A stretch of 64,000 bases of DNA from Cellulosimicrobium cellulans (GCF_016921195.1 NZ_JAFGYF010000015.1:1-64000); one strand, 5' to 3'. Positions 43,375 to 52,340 are shown, counted from the stretch's first letter. A program made the numbers and translations. The notes: generated from the sequence alone by a model not told the origin.

Positions 43375-44622
43375 ATGCCCACGACCCGGTCGACCGCGCG
43401 ACGGGCGTGGCCCTCGGTCGCGGTGAGCGCCGCCGTCGCGCTGCTGGCGGCGTGCACGCCCGACGACGGTCCGGAGCCCGCCCCGGGCCCGTCGGTCACC
43501 ACGGCCACCGCCGCGCCGAGCGAACCCGCGGAGACGAGCTCGCCCGCGCCGGAGCCGGGGCTCGTCGTCGTGCCCGAGGTGCGGGTGGACGTGGCCGAGG
43601 TCGCGGCGGGGCTGCCCGCGCCGTGGGGGCTCGCGGCGCTCGCGGACGGGACGCTGCTCGTCTCGCTGCGCGACGAGCGCCGGCTGGTCGTCGTGGACCC
43701 GGCGACGGGCGCCGTCGAGCCGGTCACGGGACCGGGCGCGGACGACCTGCGGGACGGCACGGTCGCGCGCGGCGAGGCGGGCCTCCTCGGGGTCGCGGTC
43801 GGACCCGCCGACGGCGCGGCGCCGGGGGAGGTGTTCGTCTACCGGACCGCCGCAGGCGGGAACGAGGTGCTGCGCGGGACGCTCACGGGCCGCGAGCTGT
43901 CGGCCCTCACCCCGATCGTCCAGGGGATCCCGGCGGCGTCCACGCACGACGGCGGCCGGCTCGCGTTCGGACCGGACGGCTACCTGTACGTGACGACGGG
44001 GGACGCGCAGCAGCGCGGCGCGTCGCAGGTCGCCGGCGCGCTCAACGGCAAGATCCTGCGACTGACGGTGGACGGCGGCCCCGCGCCGGGGAACCCGGAC
44101 CCGGCGTCGCCGGTGTGGAGCCTGGGGCACCGCAACGTCCAGGGCGTCGCGTGGGACGTGACGGGCCGCATGCTCGTGTCGGAGTTCGGGCAGGACACGT
44201 TCGACGAGCTCAACGTCGTCGTGCCGGGCGGGAACTACGGCTGGCCGGAGGTCGAGGGGGTCGGCGGCGCGTCGTCCGGGTTCGTCGACCCGGTCGCGAC
44301 GTGGGCGACGTCGGACGCCTCGCCGAGCGGGCTGGCCGTGACCCGCGAGGGCGCGTACCTGGCCGGCCTCCGGGGCGAGACGCTGTGGCGCGTGCCGTTC
44401 GCGTCGCCCGAGGGCGGGGCGTCGGCCGACGCGTTCGGCGCACCCCAGGCGGTGCTCACGGACCGGGGCCGGTTGCGCGCGGTCCTCGTGGACCCGGCGA
44501 CGCCGCTCGGGGACGACGGCAGGGCGGTGCTCTACGTGCTGACGAACAACACGGACGGTCGGGGAGACCCGCGCGACGGCGACGACCGGTTGCTCCGGGT
44601 CGCGGTGACGCCGGCAGGGTGA
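43375..44622 (+). CDS. PQQ-dependent sugar dehydrogenase-like lipoprotein
   Basis: A 415-residue secreted lipoprotein (lipobox LLAAC, Cys about 27, then a Pro/Thr/Glu linker). The mature part is a six-blade beta-propeller of the soluble aldose dehydrogenase/GSDH family: VAAGLPAPWGLAALADGTLLVSLRD, GEAGLLGVAV, HDGGRLAFGPDGYLYVTTGD, ALNGKILRL, SLGHRNVQGVAWD and SEFGQDTFDELNVVVPGGNYGWP. These fit family members that oxidise sugars outside the cell with PQQ; no PQQ biosynthesis gene is here, so cofactor use is unproven. The ATG at 43375 follows GACGAT by 6 nt. Confidence 0.9.
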   Translation: MPTTRSTARRAWPSVAVSAAVALLAACTPDDGPEPAPGPSVTTATAAPSEPAETSSPAPEPGLVVVPEVRVDVAEVAAGLPAPWGLAALADGTLLVSLRDERRLVVVDPATGAVEPVTGPGADDLRDGTVARGEAGLLGVAVGPADGAAPGEVFVYRTAAGGNEVLRGTLTGRELSALTPIVQGIPAASTHDGGRLAFGPDGYLYVTTGDAQQRGASQVAGALNGKILRLTVDGGPAPGNPDPASPVWSLGHRNVQGVAWDVTGRMLVSEFGQDTFDELNVVVPGGNYGWPEVEGVGGASSGFVDPVATWATSDASPSGLAVTREGAYLAGLRGETLWRVPFASPEGGASADAFGAPQAVLTDRGRLRAVLVDPATPLGDDGRAVLYVLTNNTDGRGDPRDGDDRLLRVAVTPAG

Positions 44623-44746
44623 GCCCGTCGGACCGTGGGTCCGTGACCGCCGTCGCGGGATCGGCGAGCGTCCGAGATCGACCCTCGAGGGTCGACGTCG
44701 CACCGTGGCGGTCGCTCCCCGCGGATGCACGGGCTGACCAGTCGGT

Positions 44747-44778
44747 TTGGAGTGCGATAACGAATCGGTTACGGTCGA
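44747..44778 (+). promoter_or_regulatory. promoter with tandem GTnACG-like motif, G5 gene A
   Basis: TTGGAG (44747-44752), a 17-nt spacer and TACGGT (44770-44775). Within it GATAACG and GGTTACG repeat with an 11-bp period (44756-44773). The same layout is found before G5 gene C, and the motif also before gene B. Confidence 0.75.
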
Positions 44779-44982
44779 GTGTCTCGCGTTGCCGCCCACC
44801 GGGGACAGGTGTATTGGCCGGCCGTGGGATGCGGCCTCTCTCGGGCGCCCAGGGCGCCGGTGGCCGCAGGACGCCGGATCGGCTGGTCGAACCGGGCGCG
44901 CCCGCCACGCTGCGGAGCGCCCCCGAGGCGCGTGCGCGCCGGCGACCCCCGTGCCCGGGAGCCCCCGACGACTTGGACCACT
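44779..44982 (+). promoter_or_regulatory. long conserved leader of G5 gene A
   Basis: About 200 nt of GC-rich untranslated leader. It shares with the leader at 52341-52598 the blocks GCCGGATCGGC (near 44876) and GTGCCCGGGA followed by CGACGACT, ending just before a GTG that has no Shine-Dalgarno site. Such conservation outside the coding region suggests a structured cis-acting RNA. c-di-AMP (ydaO-type) riboswitches precede many actinobacterial resuscitation-factor genes, but I could not match that consensus with certainty. Confidence 0.5.
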
Positions 44983-46266
44983 GTGCACAACCCCTTCCGT
45001 TCCCGCACGCCCCAGAACCCCGACATCGAGACCCTCGCCCCGGACGTCGCCCCGTCGACCGAGGCGCCCGAGACCACTCCGACGCCGAGCCGCCGCGCCG
45101 CCCGCTCCACGCGGGCGCTGCGCTCGACGCGCCGCCGCCGCTGGTCGATCGTCACGGCGGTCACCGCCGTCGCGCTCGTCGGCTCCGGCGCCGTCGCGTA
45201 CGGCGAGGCCGACAAGACCGTGACGATCGACGTCGACGGCGAGACGACCACCGTCAGCACCCTCGCCGGCTCGGTGGGCGGCGCGCTCGACGCCGCCGGC
45301 ATCGAGGTCGGGGCGCGCGACCAGGTCGCGCCCGACCCGGGCTCGGCACTGGACGACGGTGACGAGGTCGTGGTGCGCCTCGCCAAGCAGGTCACCGTCC
45401 AGACCGACGGCGCGCAGTCCGACGTCTGGCTCACCGCGCTCGACGCCGACGAGGCGCTGCAGACCCTCGCGGAGCGCGGCGGCGACGTACGCCTCGTCGC
45501 GTCCCGGTCGGGCGAGCGCGCGTCGCTCGACCTGCGCCTCGACACCGACGGCCCGGTGAACGTCGTGGCCGACGGCAGGACGACGGTCGCGCCCGACGGC
45601 AGCATCGGCATCCCCGCGATCCTCGAGCAGCAGGGCGTCGAGCTCGGCGAGCTCGACCGCGTGAGCGTCCAGCGTGTCGAGGCGGCCGAGCCGGGCGCCC
45701 CGACGGTCTCGCTCGTCGTGCAGCGCGTCGTCGTCGAGCAGCAGCAGACGACGACCCCCGTCCCGCACGGGACGGTCCAGCAGACCGACGACTCGAAGTA
45801 CACCGACGAGTCCGCCGTCGCCCAGGCCGGCGCCGACGGCGTCACCACGACGACGTTCGAGGTCACCCTCGTGGACGGCGTCGAGGAGTCGCGCGAACAG
45901 CTCTCCCAGGAGGTCACGACGGCGCCGGTGGACGAGGTCGTCGTCACGGGGACCAAGGAGCGGCCGAAGGACCCGCGCGCGATCGGGCAGGCGATGGCCG
46001 CCGAGCGTGGCTGGACCGGGTCGCAGTGGACGTGCCTCGAGAAGCTGTGGACCAAGGAGTCCAACTGGAACCCGACGGCGGACAACCCGACGTCGAGCGC
46101 CTACGGCATCCCGCAGTCGCTGCCCGGCTCGAAGATGGCGAGCAAGGGCGCCGACTGGGCGACCAACCCCGCGACCCAGATCGCCTGGGGCCTCGACTAC
46201 ATCGCCGGCTCGTACGGCTCGCCCTGCGGCGCGTGGTCGCACTCCCAGGCGACCAACTGGTACTGA
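44983..46266 (+). CDS. G5-domain cell-wall lytic transglycosylase, paralogue A
   Basis: A 427-residue exported protein: cytosolic head, TM anchor (WSIVTAVTAVALVGSGAVAYG, about 54-74), DUF348 repeats (about 78-235, each like TVTIDVDGETTTVSTLAGSVGGAL), a G5 domain (about 245-325, ending EEVTT-type VTTAPVDEVVVTGTKE) and a C-terminal lysozyme-like fold with ERGWTGSQWTCLEKLWTKESNWN (catalytic Glu359), SSAYGIPQSLPGSKM and AWGLDYIAGSYGSPCGAW. It should cleave peptidoglycan during growth or resuscitation. The C-terminal domain is an SLT-like type, different from the Rpf domain of paralogue C. The GTG at 44983 aligns with that of paralogue C (both GTGnnnAACCCCTTCC). Confidence 0.9.
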   Translation: MHNPFRSRTPQNPDIETLAPDVAPSTEAPETTPTPSRRAARSTRALRSTRRRRWSIVTAVTAVALVGSGAVAYGEADKTVTIDVDGETTTVSTLAGSVGGALDAAGIEVGARDQVAPDPGSALDDGDEVVVRLAKQVTVQTDGAQSDVWLTALDADEALQTLAERGGDVRLVASRSGERASLDLRLDTDGPVNVVADGRTTVAPDGSIGIPAILEQQGVELGELDRVSVQRVEAAEPGAPTVSLVVQRVVVEQQQTTTPVPHGTVQQTDDSKYTDESAVAQAGADGVTTTTFEVTLVDGVEESREQLSQEVTTAPVDEVVVTGTKERPKDPRAIGQAMAAERGWTGSQWTCLEKLWTKESNWNPTADNPTSSAYGIPQSLPGSKMASKGADWATNPATQIAWGLDYIAGSYGSPCGAWSHSQATNWY

Positions 46267-46326
46267 GGGCCGATACCGACGGCCGGCACCGACGACTGGT
46301 GCCGAGGCGTCCGAGCCGGACCGCTC

Positions 46327-46364
46327 CGAACGGGCCCGCGACCCCGAGGTCGTGGGCCCGTTCG
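46327..46364 (+). terminator. terminator of G5 gene A
   Basis: A 17-bp stem (46327-46343 with 46348-46364, one G-U) and loop CCGA, about 60 nt after the stop. No U-tract. Confidence 0.88.
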
Positions 46365-46385
46365 CCTCCCACGTGACCACGGGCG

Positions 46386-46399
46386 GACCACGCGTGGTC
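46386..46399. promoter_or_regulatory. 14-bp palindrome upstream of metG
   Basis: GACCACGCGTGGTC is a perfect palindrome; an additional GTGACCAC at 46373-46380 can pair with its right half. It lies 40 nt before the TAGGAT box of metG and could be an operator. Confidence 0.45.
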
Positions 46400-46452
46400 A
46401 TGACCCGGACCGCGCCCCGACCGGGCGACGGTCCCGACTAGGATCGGGCACC

Positions 46453-48246
46453 ATGACCCACATCCTCTCGGCCGTGGCGTGGCCCTATGCCAACGGACCG
46501 CGCCACATCGGCCACGTCGCAGGTTTCGGTGTCCCGTCGGACGTCTTCAGCCGGCACATGCGCATGGCGGGTCACGACGTCCTCATGGTCTCGGGCACGG
46601 ACGAGCACGGGACGCCCATCCTCGTGCAGGCGGACAAGGAGGGCGTGACGCCCCAGGAGCTCGCCGACCGGTACAACCGGGTCATCGTCGAGGACCTGCA
46701 CCAGCTCGGGCTGTCGTACGACCTGTTCACACGGACGACGACGCGCAACCACTACGCCGTCGTGCAGGAGATGTTCCGCACGGTCCACAAGAACGGGTAC
46801 ATGGTCGAGCAGACGACCATGGGCGCGATCTCGCCGTCCACGGGCCGCACGCTGCCGGACCGCTACATCGAGGGCACGTGCCCCATCTGCGGCTACGACG
46901 GCGCGCGCGGCGACCAGTGCGACAACTGCGGCAACCAGCTCGACGCGATCGACCTCATCAACCCGCACAGCCGCATCAACGGCGAGACGCCCACGTTCGT
47001 CGAGTCGAACCACTTCTTCCTCGACCTGCCCGCGTTCGTCGACGCGCTGGGGGACTGGCTGCGCACGCGCACCGCGTGGCGCCCGAACGTCCTGAAGTTC
47101 TCGCTCAACCTGCTCGACGACGTGCGCCCGCGCGCCATGACGCGCGACATCGACTGGGGCATCCCCGTCCCGCTGCCCGGGTGGGAGCAGAACTCGAGCA
47201 AGCGCCTGTACGTGTGGTTCGACGCGGTGATCGGCTACCTCTCGGCGTCGATCGAGTGGGCGCGGCGCAGCGGCGACCCGGACGCGTGGCGCGCGTTCTG
47301 GAACGACCCGGAGGCGCGGTCGTACTACTTCATGGGCAAGGACAACATCACGTTCCACTCCCAGATCTGGCCGGCCGAGCTGCTCGGCTACGACGGGCGG
47401 GGGAGCAGGGGCGGGGCCCCGGGCCCGTACGGGAACCTCCAGCTCCCGACCGAGGTCGTGTCGAGCGAGTTCCTCAACGTCGAGGGTCAGAAGTTCTCCT
47501 CCTCGCGCGGCGTCGTCATCTACGTCCGGGACATGCTGGCCCGCTACCAGCCGGACGCGTTCCGGTACTACGTCGCGTCGGCCGGGCCGGAGACGCAGGA
47601 CGTCGACTTCACGTGGGCGGACTTCCAGCGCCGTACGAACGACGAGCTCGTCGCGGGCTGGGGCAACCTCGTGAACCGCACGGCGAACCTGGTGCACAAG
47701 AACTTCGGTGCCATCCCCGAGCCGGGGCAGCGCCAGCCGATCGACGAGGGCGTCCTCGCCGCGACGACGACCGCGTTCGGCCGCGTGGGCGAGCTCATCG
47801 CGACGCACCGCCAGCGCGCCGCCGTCGCGGAGGCGATGAAGACGGTCGGTGAGGTGAACAAGTACGTGTCCGACACCGAGCCGTGGAAGCTCAAGACCGA
47901 CCCGGACCGCCTCGCGACCGTGCTGCACACCGTGACCCAGGCGGTCAGCGACCTCAACACGATCCTGTCGCCGTTCCTGCCGCACTCCGCGCAGCAGGTG
48001 CACGAGGCGTTCGGCGGCACGGGCACGTTCGCGCCGCAGCCGCGCATCGACGAGGTGACGGACCTCGACGACGACTCGCGCCACTACCCGGTCATCACGG
48101 GCGACTACCGCGCCGCGGGCCTGGCGACGTGGGAGCCGAAGCCGGTCGTGCCGGGCACCCCGGTCGGCAAGCCGACGCCGGTGTTCACCAAGCTCGACGA
48201 CTCGATCGTCGAGGAGGAGCTCGACCGCTTGCGCGAGACCGCCTGA
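46453..48246 (+). CDS. metG: methionyl-tRNA synthetase
   Basis: A 597-residue class-I synthetase charging tRNA-Met. The HIGH-type motif is [15 protein letters not shown], the zinc knuckle has four cysteines in [20 protein letters not shown], and the KMSKS equivalent is KFSSSRG in [20 protein letters not shown]; the anticodon-binding helices follow ([17 protein letters not shown]). It lacks the C-terminal tRNA-binding EMAP domain, as in many actinobacteria. The ATG at 46453 follows TAGGAT (46439-46444) by 8 nt, leaderless type. tatD starts 2 nt after the stop. Confidence 0.97.
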   Translation: MTHILSAVAWPYANGPRHIGHVAGFGVPSDVFSRHMRMAGHDVLMVSGTDEHGTPILVQADKEGVTPQELADRYNRVIVEDLHQLGLSYDLFTRTTTRNHYAVVQEMFRTVHKNGYMVEQTTMGAISPSTGRTLPDRYIEGTCPICGYDGARGDQCDNCGNQLDAIDLINPHSRINGETPTFVESNHFFLDLPAFVDALGDWLRTRTAWRPNVLKFSLNLLDDVRPRAMTRDIDWGIPVPLPGWEQNSSKRLYVWFDAVIGYLSASIEWARRSGDPDAWRAFWNDPEARSYYFMGKDNITFHSQIWPAELLGYDGRGSRGGAPGPYGNLQLPTEVVSSEFLNVEGQKFSSSRGVVIYVRDMLARYQPDAFRYYVASAGPETQDVDFTWADFQRRTNDELVAGWGNLVNRTANLVHKNFGAIPEPGQRQPIDEGVLAATTTAFGRVGELIATHRQRAAVAEAMKTVGEVNKYVSDTEPWKLKTDPDRLATVLHTVTQAVSDLNTILSPFLPHSAQQVHEAFGGTGTFAPQPRIDEVTDLDDDSRHYPVITGDYRAAGLATWEPKPVVPGTPVGKPTPVFTKLDDSIVEEELDRLRETA

Positions 48247-48248
48247 CG

Positions 48249-49271
48249 GTGGCCAAGCAACGCGAGCGCGGGTGGCCGCCGGACCCGGACCCGCTGCCGG
48301 TCCCGGTGGTGGACAACCACACGCACCTCGACTCGATCGCGCACGTCCTGCCCGACGACGTCCCCGCCCCGAGCGTCGCGGACCACCTCGCGCGGGCGGC
48401 GTCCGTGGGCGTGGACCGGGCCGTCCAGGTCGGCTGCGACCTCCCCGCCGCCCGCTGGACGGACGCCCTGCTGCGCGGCGCCCCCGCGGCCTGGGAGACG
48501 ACGTCGGGAGCCGCGCCCGAGCATGGGCTTACCGCCCGTCCGGGTACGGTGACGGGCGACAACCCCATGCTCGGCGGGGGGCCGGCGGAGGGCGCGCGGT
48601 TGCTCGGGGCCGTCGCGATCCATCCGAACGAGGCGGTGCTGCACGGTGGGGTGCGGGAGGTCGGGCCGGACGGGCTCGAGCCCGACCCGCAGGCGCACCA
48701 CGACGTACCGCTCGACGACGCCGTCGCGGAGATCGCGGCGATCGCGCGCGGCAACGAGCGCGTGCGGGCGATCGGCGAGACCGGGATGGACCTGTTCCGG
48801 ACCGGTGCGCGGGGCGAGGCCGTCCAGCGCGAGGCGTTCCGCGCGCACGTCGCGCTCGCGAAGGAGCTGGGTCTCGCGCTGCAGATCCACGACCGCGACG
48901 CGCACGCCGAGGTGCTCGACGTGCTCGCGCGCGACGGCGCCCCGGAGCGGACGGTCTTCCACTGCTACTCGGGCGACGCCGCGATGGCCCGGTTCTGCGC
49001 GCAGCAGGGCTGGTACCTGTCCTTCGCCGGCCCGGTGACGTTCCGCGCGAACGAGGAGCTGCGGGCGGCGCTGCGCGCGGTGCCGCTCGACCAGGTCCTG
49101 GTCGAGACGGACGCGCCGTACCTCACGCCGCACCCGTACCGGGGCCGGCCCAACGCCCCGTACGTGCTCCCGACGACCGTCCGTACCGTCGCGGAGGTGG
49201 TGGGCATGCCGCTCGCGGACGTGTGCGCGCGGGTCGCCGCGACGTCGGTCGCGGTCTACGGGCCCTGGTGA
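48249..49271 (+). CDS. tatD: TatD-family metal-dependent hydrolase with internal palindrome-coded insertion
   Basis: A 340-residue TatD nuclease. The metal ligands are visible in VVDNHTHLDSI (His24, His26), IGETGMDLFR, QIHDRDAH, FHCYSGD and VETDAPYLTP. Usual length is about 260; here an N-terminal extension of 20 residues and an insertion at about 75-118 between LPAARWTDAL and LLGAVAIHPNEAV explain most of the excess. Part of the insertion (about 90-109) is coded by a 24-bp-arm palindrome. The GTG at 48249 is 2 nt after metG, so the pair is co-translated; metG-tatD-rpfB is a conserved actinobacterial order. Confidence 0.93.
   Translation: MAKQRERGWPPDPDPLPVPVVDNHTHLDSIAHVLPDDVPAPSVADHLARAASVGVDRAVQVGCDLPAARWTDALLRGAPAAWETTSGAAPEHGLTARPGTVTGDNPMLGGGPAEGARLLGAVAIHPNEAVLHGGVREVGPDGLEPDPQAHHDVPLDDAVAEIAAIARGNERVRAIGETGMDLFRTGARGEAVQREAFRAHVALAKELGLALQIHDRDAHAEVLDVLARDGAPERTVFHCYSGDAAMARFCAQQGWYLSFAGPVTFRANEELRAALRAVPLDQVLVETDAPYLTPHPYRGRPNAPYVLPTTVRTVAEVVGMPLADVCARVAATSVAVYGPW
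48517..48574. repeat. palindrome inside tatD
   Basis: Arms 48517-48540 and 48551-48574 match at 21 of 24 positions around a 10-nt loop. The frame stays open through it. It looks like a REP-type hairpin inserted in-frame in a variable surface loop of the TatD barrel. Confidence 0.75.
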
Positions 49272-49333
49272 CGCGGGCGCGAACGGGGACCGGGCCCACC
49301 GCCCCATCCGGGCGAACCGGAGGTTTCGTCCTG

Positions 49334-49356
49334 GGTCACGTTTCGGCTACGGTCGA
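49334..49356 (+). promoter_or_regulatory. tandem GTnACG-like motif, G5 gene B
   Basis: GGTCACG and GGCTACG with an 11-bp period, then GTCGA, the same arrangement as before G5 genes A and C. TACGGT (49348-49353) is the probable -10 box; the -35 region is weak, so activation may be needed. Confidence 0.65.
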
Positions 49357-49447
49357 GTTCGTGCGTCGCGCGCCGTGCGCCGACGACGCGCCCCATCCGT
49401 TCTCGGCGGTCGCCGAGGGACGATCCCCCGCAGAAGGGACCGCGCGC

Positions 49448-50614
49448 GTGCTCGCACCTGACGGAACCGGTCGCCGGCGCCTGCAACGGCTGGCGGCCCA
49501 GGGCGTCGTCGTCGCGAGCCTCGTGGTCGTCACGGGTGCGTTCGCCTCGCTCCACAAGAGCGTCACGCTCGACGTCGACGGCGAGCTGCACGAGGTCTCC
49601 GCGTACGGGCGCACGGTCGCCGAGGTGCTCGACTACCAGGACGTCCGGGTCGGTGCGGACGACCTCGTCGAGCCCGGACTGGCGGAACCCGCGCGCGACG
49701 GCGGCACGATCGTCGTCCGGTCGAGCCACGACGTGACGGTCGAGATCGACGGCCAGGTCCAGACGATCTCGACGACCGCCCGCACCGTCGGGGAGCTCCT
49801 CACCTACCTCGGTCCGCGGGCCGAGGGCGCCGTGACCGAGGTGTCCCGCACCCAGGCGCTCGGCCGCGACCCCATCCGGGTGTCGACGTTGAAGACCGTG
49901 CACGTCGCCGTGGACGGCGCGGTCATGCCCATCACGACGGCGGAGCCCACGGTGCGCGGCGTCCTCGCGACGGCAGGCATCGTGCTGGCCGAGGGCGACA
50001 GCACGTCCGCCCCGCTCGACGCGGCCGCGGTCGACGGCATGCTCGTCCTCGTGAGCAGGGCCGCCGCGTCGGCGACGACCGTCACGGAGGTGCTGCCCTT
50101 CGAGACGGAGGAGGTCGAGGACCCGAACCTGCCGCAGGGGCACCGGGTCGTCGTCCAGTCCGGCCGCGTGGGCGAGGCGACCACGACGTACGCCGTCCAG
50201 ACGCTCGGCGGCGCCGAGGTGTCGCGCACCGTCCTCACGCGCACGGTCACGACGGAGCCGCGGAACGAGATCATCAAGGTCGGGACGATGGACGTCTCGG
50301 TCTCGGTCGACCCGGGCTCGGCGCGGGCCATCGGCCGCTCGCTGGCCGCCCAGCGCGGCTGGGGCGACGACCAGTTCGTGTGCCTCGACAAGCTCTGGAC
50401 CAAGGAGAGCAACTGGCGCGTCGACGCCGACAACCCGAGCTCGAGCGCGTACGGGATCCCGCAGGCGCTGCCCGGGTCGAAGATGTCCAGCGCTGGGGCC
50501 GACTGGCGCACCAACCCCGCGACCCAGATCACGTGGGGCCTCGGCTACATCGAGGGCCGGTACGGCACGCCGTGCTCGGCGTGGTCACACTCGGTGGCCA
50601 AGGGCTGGTACTGA
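49448..50614 (+). CDS. G5-domain cell-wall lytic transglycosylase, paralogue B
   Basis: About 388 residues: basic head, TM anchor (GVVVASLVVVTGAFASLH, about 18-35), DUF348 repeats (about 37-200, three VTLDVDG/VTVEIDG/VHVAVDG units), a G5-like region (about 210-280) and an SLT-like lysozyme domain with QRGWGDDQFVCLDKLWTKESNWR (catalytic Glu320), SSAYGIPQALPGSKM and WGLGYIEGRYGTPCSAW. Its catalytic domain is closest to paralogue A of the two other G5 proteins. I use the GTG at 49448 because GAAGGGA lies 8 nt upstream; a GTG at 49361, 8 nt after TACGGT, would add 29 residues in a leaderless start. It takes the place where rpfB normally follows tatD. Confidence 0.87.
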   Translation: MLAPDGTGRRRLQRLAAQGVVVASLVVVTGAFASLHKSVTLDVDGELHEVSAYGRTVAEVLDYQDVRVGADDLVEPGLAEPARDGGTIVVRSSHDVTVEIDGQVQTISTTARTVGELLTYLGPRAEGAVTEVSRTQALGRDPIRVSTLKTVHVAVDGAVMPITTAEPTVRGVLATAGIVLAEGDSTSAPLDAAAVDGMLVLVSRAAASATTVTEVLPFETEEVEDPNLPQGHRVVVQSGRVGEATTTYAVQTLGGAEVSRTVLTRTVTTEPRNEIIKVGTMDVSVSVDPGSARAIGRSLAAQRGWGDDQFVCLDKLWTKESNWRVDADNPSSSAYGIPQALPGSKMSSAGADWRTNPATQITWGLGYIEGRYGTPCSAWSHSVAKGWY

Positions 50615-50681
50615 CGACGGCGCGCGCCCGCGGTCCGCGAGCGCCACGCCTCGGGGGCGGCTCGACGGAGCCGACGGCCAG

Positions 50682-51080
50682 CTAGCGCGCGAGCATCTCG
50701 AGGTAGTGCGGGTTCTGCATGATCCCCAGCACGTTGCCGAACGGGTCGACCACGGACGCCGTGACGAAGCCGGTGCCCTCGCCGCGCTCGACGACCCCCT
50801 CGTACTCGGTGGCGCCGAGCGCGAGCAGCCGGGCGAAGGCGTCGCGCACGTCGTCGACGTGCCAGTTCACGATCGCGCCCCCGGGCGTCTCCGGCTGCGG
50901 GCGTGGTGACCACGGCCGGGCGATGATCCCCAGCTCGTCCTGGCGGTCACCGACGCGGAACTCCACGTACCCGCCCGGCACCACGTAGTAGGGCTCGGTC
51001 CCGAGCACCTCGGCGTACCACGCGGACGCGGCCTCGAGGTCGTCGGCCCACAGGTTCAGCGTCGCCATCCCACGCAGCAT
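50682..51080 (-). CDS. VOC-family (glyoxalase-like) protein
   Basis: A 132-residue vicinal-oxygen-chelate protein with two beta-alpha-beta-beta-beta units: TLNLWADDLEAASAWYAEVLGTEPYYV and NWHVDDVRDAFARLLALGATEYEGV, ending FVTASVVDPFGNVLGIMQNPHY. It may be a metal-dependent dioxygenase, glyoxalase or ligand-binding protein; the sequence gives no substrate. The ATG at 51080 follows GAGGAGA by 6 nt. It is divergent from the WYL regulator, with one operator between them, so it is a likely target. Confidence 0.9.
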   Translation of the reverse strand: MLRGMATLNLWADDLEAASAWYAEVLGTEPYYVVPGGYVEFRVGDRQDELGIIARPWSPRPQPETPGGAIVNWHVDDVRDAFARLLALGATEYEGVVERGEGTGFVTASVVDPFGNVLGIMQNPHYLEMLAR

Positions 51081-51165
51081 GCTCGTCTCCTCGTCGTCGT
51101 CCGGGCGCACGGCCCGGGCCTGCGGTCGTCGACCCCGGCGGGACCGACACCACGACCGTAGGGGG

Positions 51166-51192
51166 CCATGCGGAACGTGCGGTTCCGCATGG
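51166..51192. promoter_or_regulatory. perfect 11-bp inverted-repeat operator
   Basis: CCATGCGGAAC (51166-51176) and GTTCCGCATGG (51182-51192) with a 5-nt spacer, midway between the divergent VOC gene and WYL regulator. Position overlaps the expected -35 region of the regulator. Confidence 0.85.
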
Positions 51193-51210
51193 TCGGGCAG
51201 GATGGGATCC

Positions 51211-52236
51211 GTGCTCGACACCTCGGTCCGACTCCTGCGCCTGCTCGCGCTGCTCCCGTCGCGGCCGACGTGGTCGGGCCCCGAGCTGGCCGAGCGGCTC
51301 GGCGTCACGACCCGCACGGTCCGCAACGACGTCGAGCGGCTGCGGCTCCTGGGGTACGAGGTGCGTTCCGCACCCGGGACCGCGGGCGGCTACCGGCTCG
51401 GGTCGGGGGCCGCGCTGCCGCCACTCCTGCTCGACGACGAGGAGGCGGCCGTCGTCGCGGTGTCGCTGCGGGCCGCCGCCACGGGGTCCATCGCGGGGGT
51501 CGAGGACGTCGCGCGTCGCGTCCTCGTCAAGCTCGACACCGTGCTCCCTGCGCGGCTGCGCGCGCGGGCGGACGCGCTGCGTGCCGCGGTCGCGAGCGCG
51601 CCGGCGGGAGGGCCGGCCGTCGACCCGCGGGTGCTCGCCGACGTCGCGGCGGCCGTCGCCGCGAGGACGGGCCTGCGGCTCGAGTACCGGGCGCACGACG
51701 GCGAGACCACGTCCCGCGCGGTGGAGCCGTACCGGCTCGTCCACGTCGGTCGGCGGTGGTACCTGCTGGCGTTCGACCTCGACCGGGACGACTGGCGGAC
51801 GTTCCGGGTCGACCGGCTCCGCCTGCGCACCCCGGGTGGTCCGCGCTTCGTGCCGCGCCCCGTACCGGGTGGCGACGCGGTCGCCCACGTGGTGCGCGGC
51901 GTGGCGTCGATCGCGTGGGCGCACCCCGCGCGCGTGCGTCTGCACGCGCCGGCGAGCGTCGTGGCGGACCGGATCGCACCGGGCACGGGGGTGCTCGTCG
52001 ACGACGGCCCGGACGCCTGTGTGCTCGAGACCGGAGGGACGTCGCTCGCCGAGCTCGCGGGGTTCCTGCTGGGCCTCGACGTCGACCTCACGGTCCTGGA
52101 CCCGCCCGAGCTCTCGGAGACGCTGTCGCGGGTGGGGCTCAGGGCCGTGCGGTCCGGGGGTGCCGGCCCGGGGCGTGCGGGATCGGGCTCGGCGGAGGGC
52201 GGCCCCGGGAGTGACGCCGACGGTGACACCGGGTGA
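51211..52236 (+). CDS. HTH-WYL transcriptional regulator
   Basis: A 341-residue DeoR/YafY-type regulator. The N-terminal winged helix is LDTSVRLLRLLALLPSRPTWSGPELAERLGVTTRTVRNDVERLRLLGYEV; the WYL domain follows (about 145-235: VEPYRLVHVGRRWYLLAFDLDRDDWRTFRVDRL, with RWYLLAF as the WYL element) and a C-terminal WCX part. WYL domains sense ligands, often nucleotides. The GTG at 51211 gives the usual start of the family (x-D-T-S-x-R-L-L); an ATG at 51202 is possible. It probably controls itself and the VOC gene through 51166-51192. Confidence 0.92.
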   Translation: MLDTSVRLLRLLALLPSRPTWSGPELAERLGVTTRTVRNDVERLRLLGYEVRSAPGTAGGYRLGSGAALPPLLLDDEEAAVVAVSLRAAATGSIAGVEDVARRVLVKLDTVLPARLRARADALRAAVASAPAGGPAVDPRVLADVAAAVAARTGLRLEYRAHDGETTSRAVEPYRLVHVGRRWYLLAFDLDRDDWRTFRVDRLRLRTPGGPRFVPRPVPGGDAVAHVVRGVASIAWAHPARVRLHAPASVVADRIAPGTGVLVDDGPDACVLETGGTSLAELAGFLLGLDVDLTVLDPPELSETLSRVGLRAVRSGGAGPGRAGSGSAEGGPGSDADGDTG

Positions 52237-52308
52237 GAAGCGCGTGGAGGCGCGGGCGACATAGGTGCAGAAATCTGGACAGAACCTCCTAGCGTAGCGA
52301 CTCAGGGG

Positions 52309-52340
52309 TTGGACTTCGATAACGGATCGGTTACGGTCGA
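52309..52340 (+). promoter_or_regulatory. promoter with tandem GTnACG-like motif, rpfB-like gene
   Basis: TTGGAC (52309-52314), 17-nt spacer, TACGGT (52332-52337). GATAACG and GGTTACG repeat with an 11-bp period in the spacer and -10 region, exactly as before G5 gene A. Confidence 0.75.

Noticed and set aside
48249-49271. A frameshift in tatD around the palindrome
   Set aside because: The reading frame continues with all downstream metal-binding motifs (HCYSGD, VETDAPYLTP) in the same frame, so the insertion is in frame.
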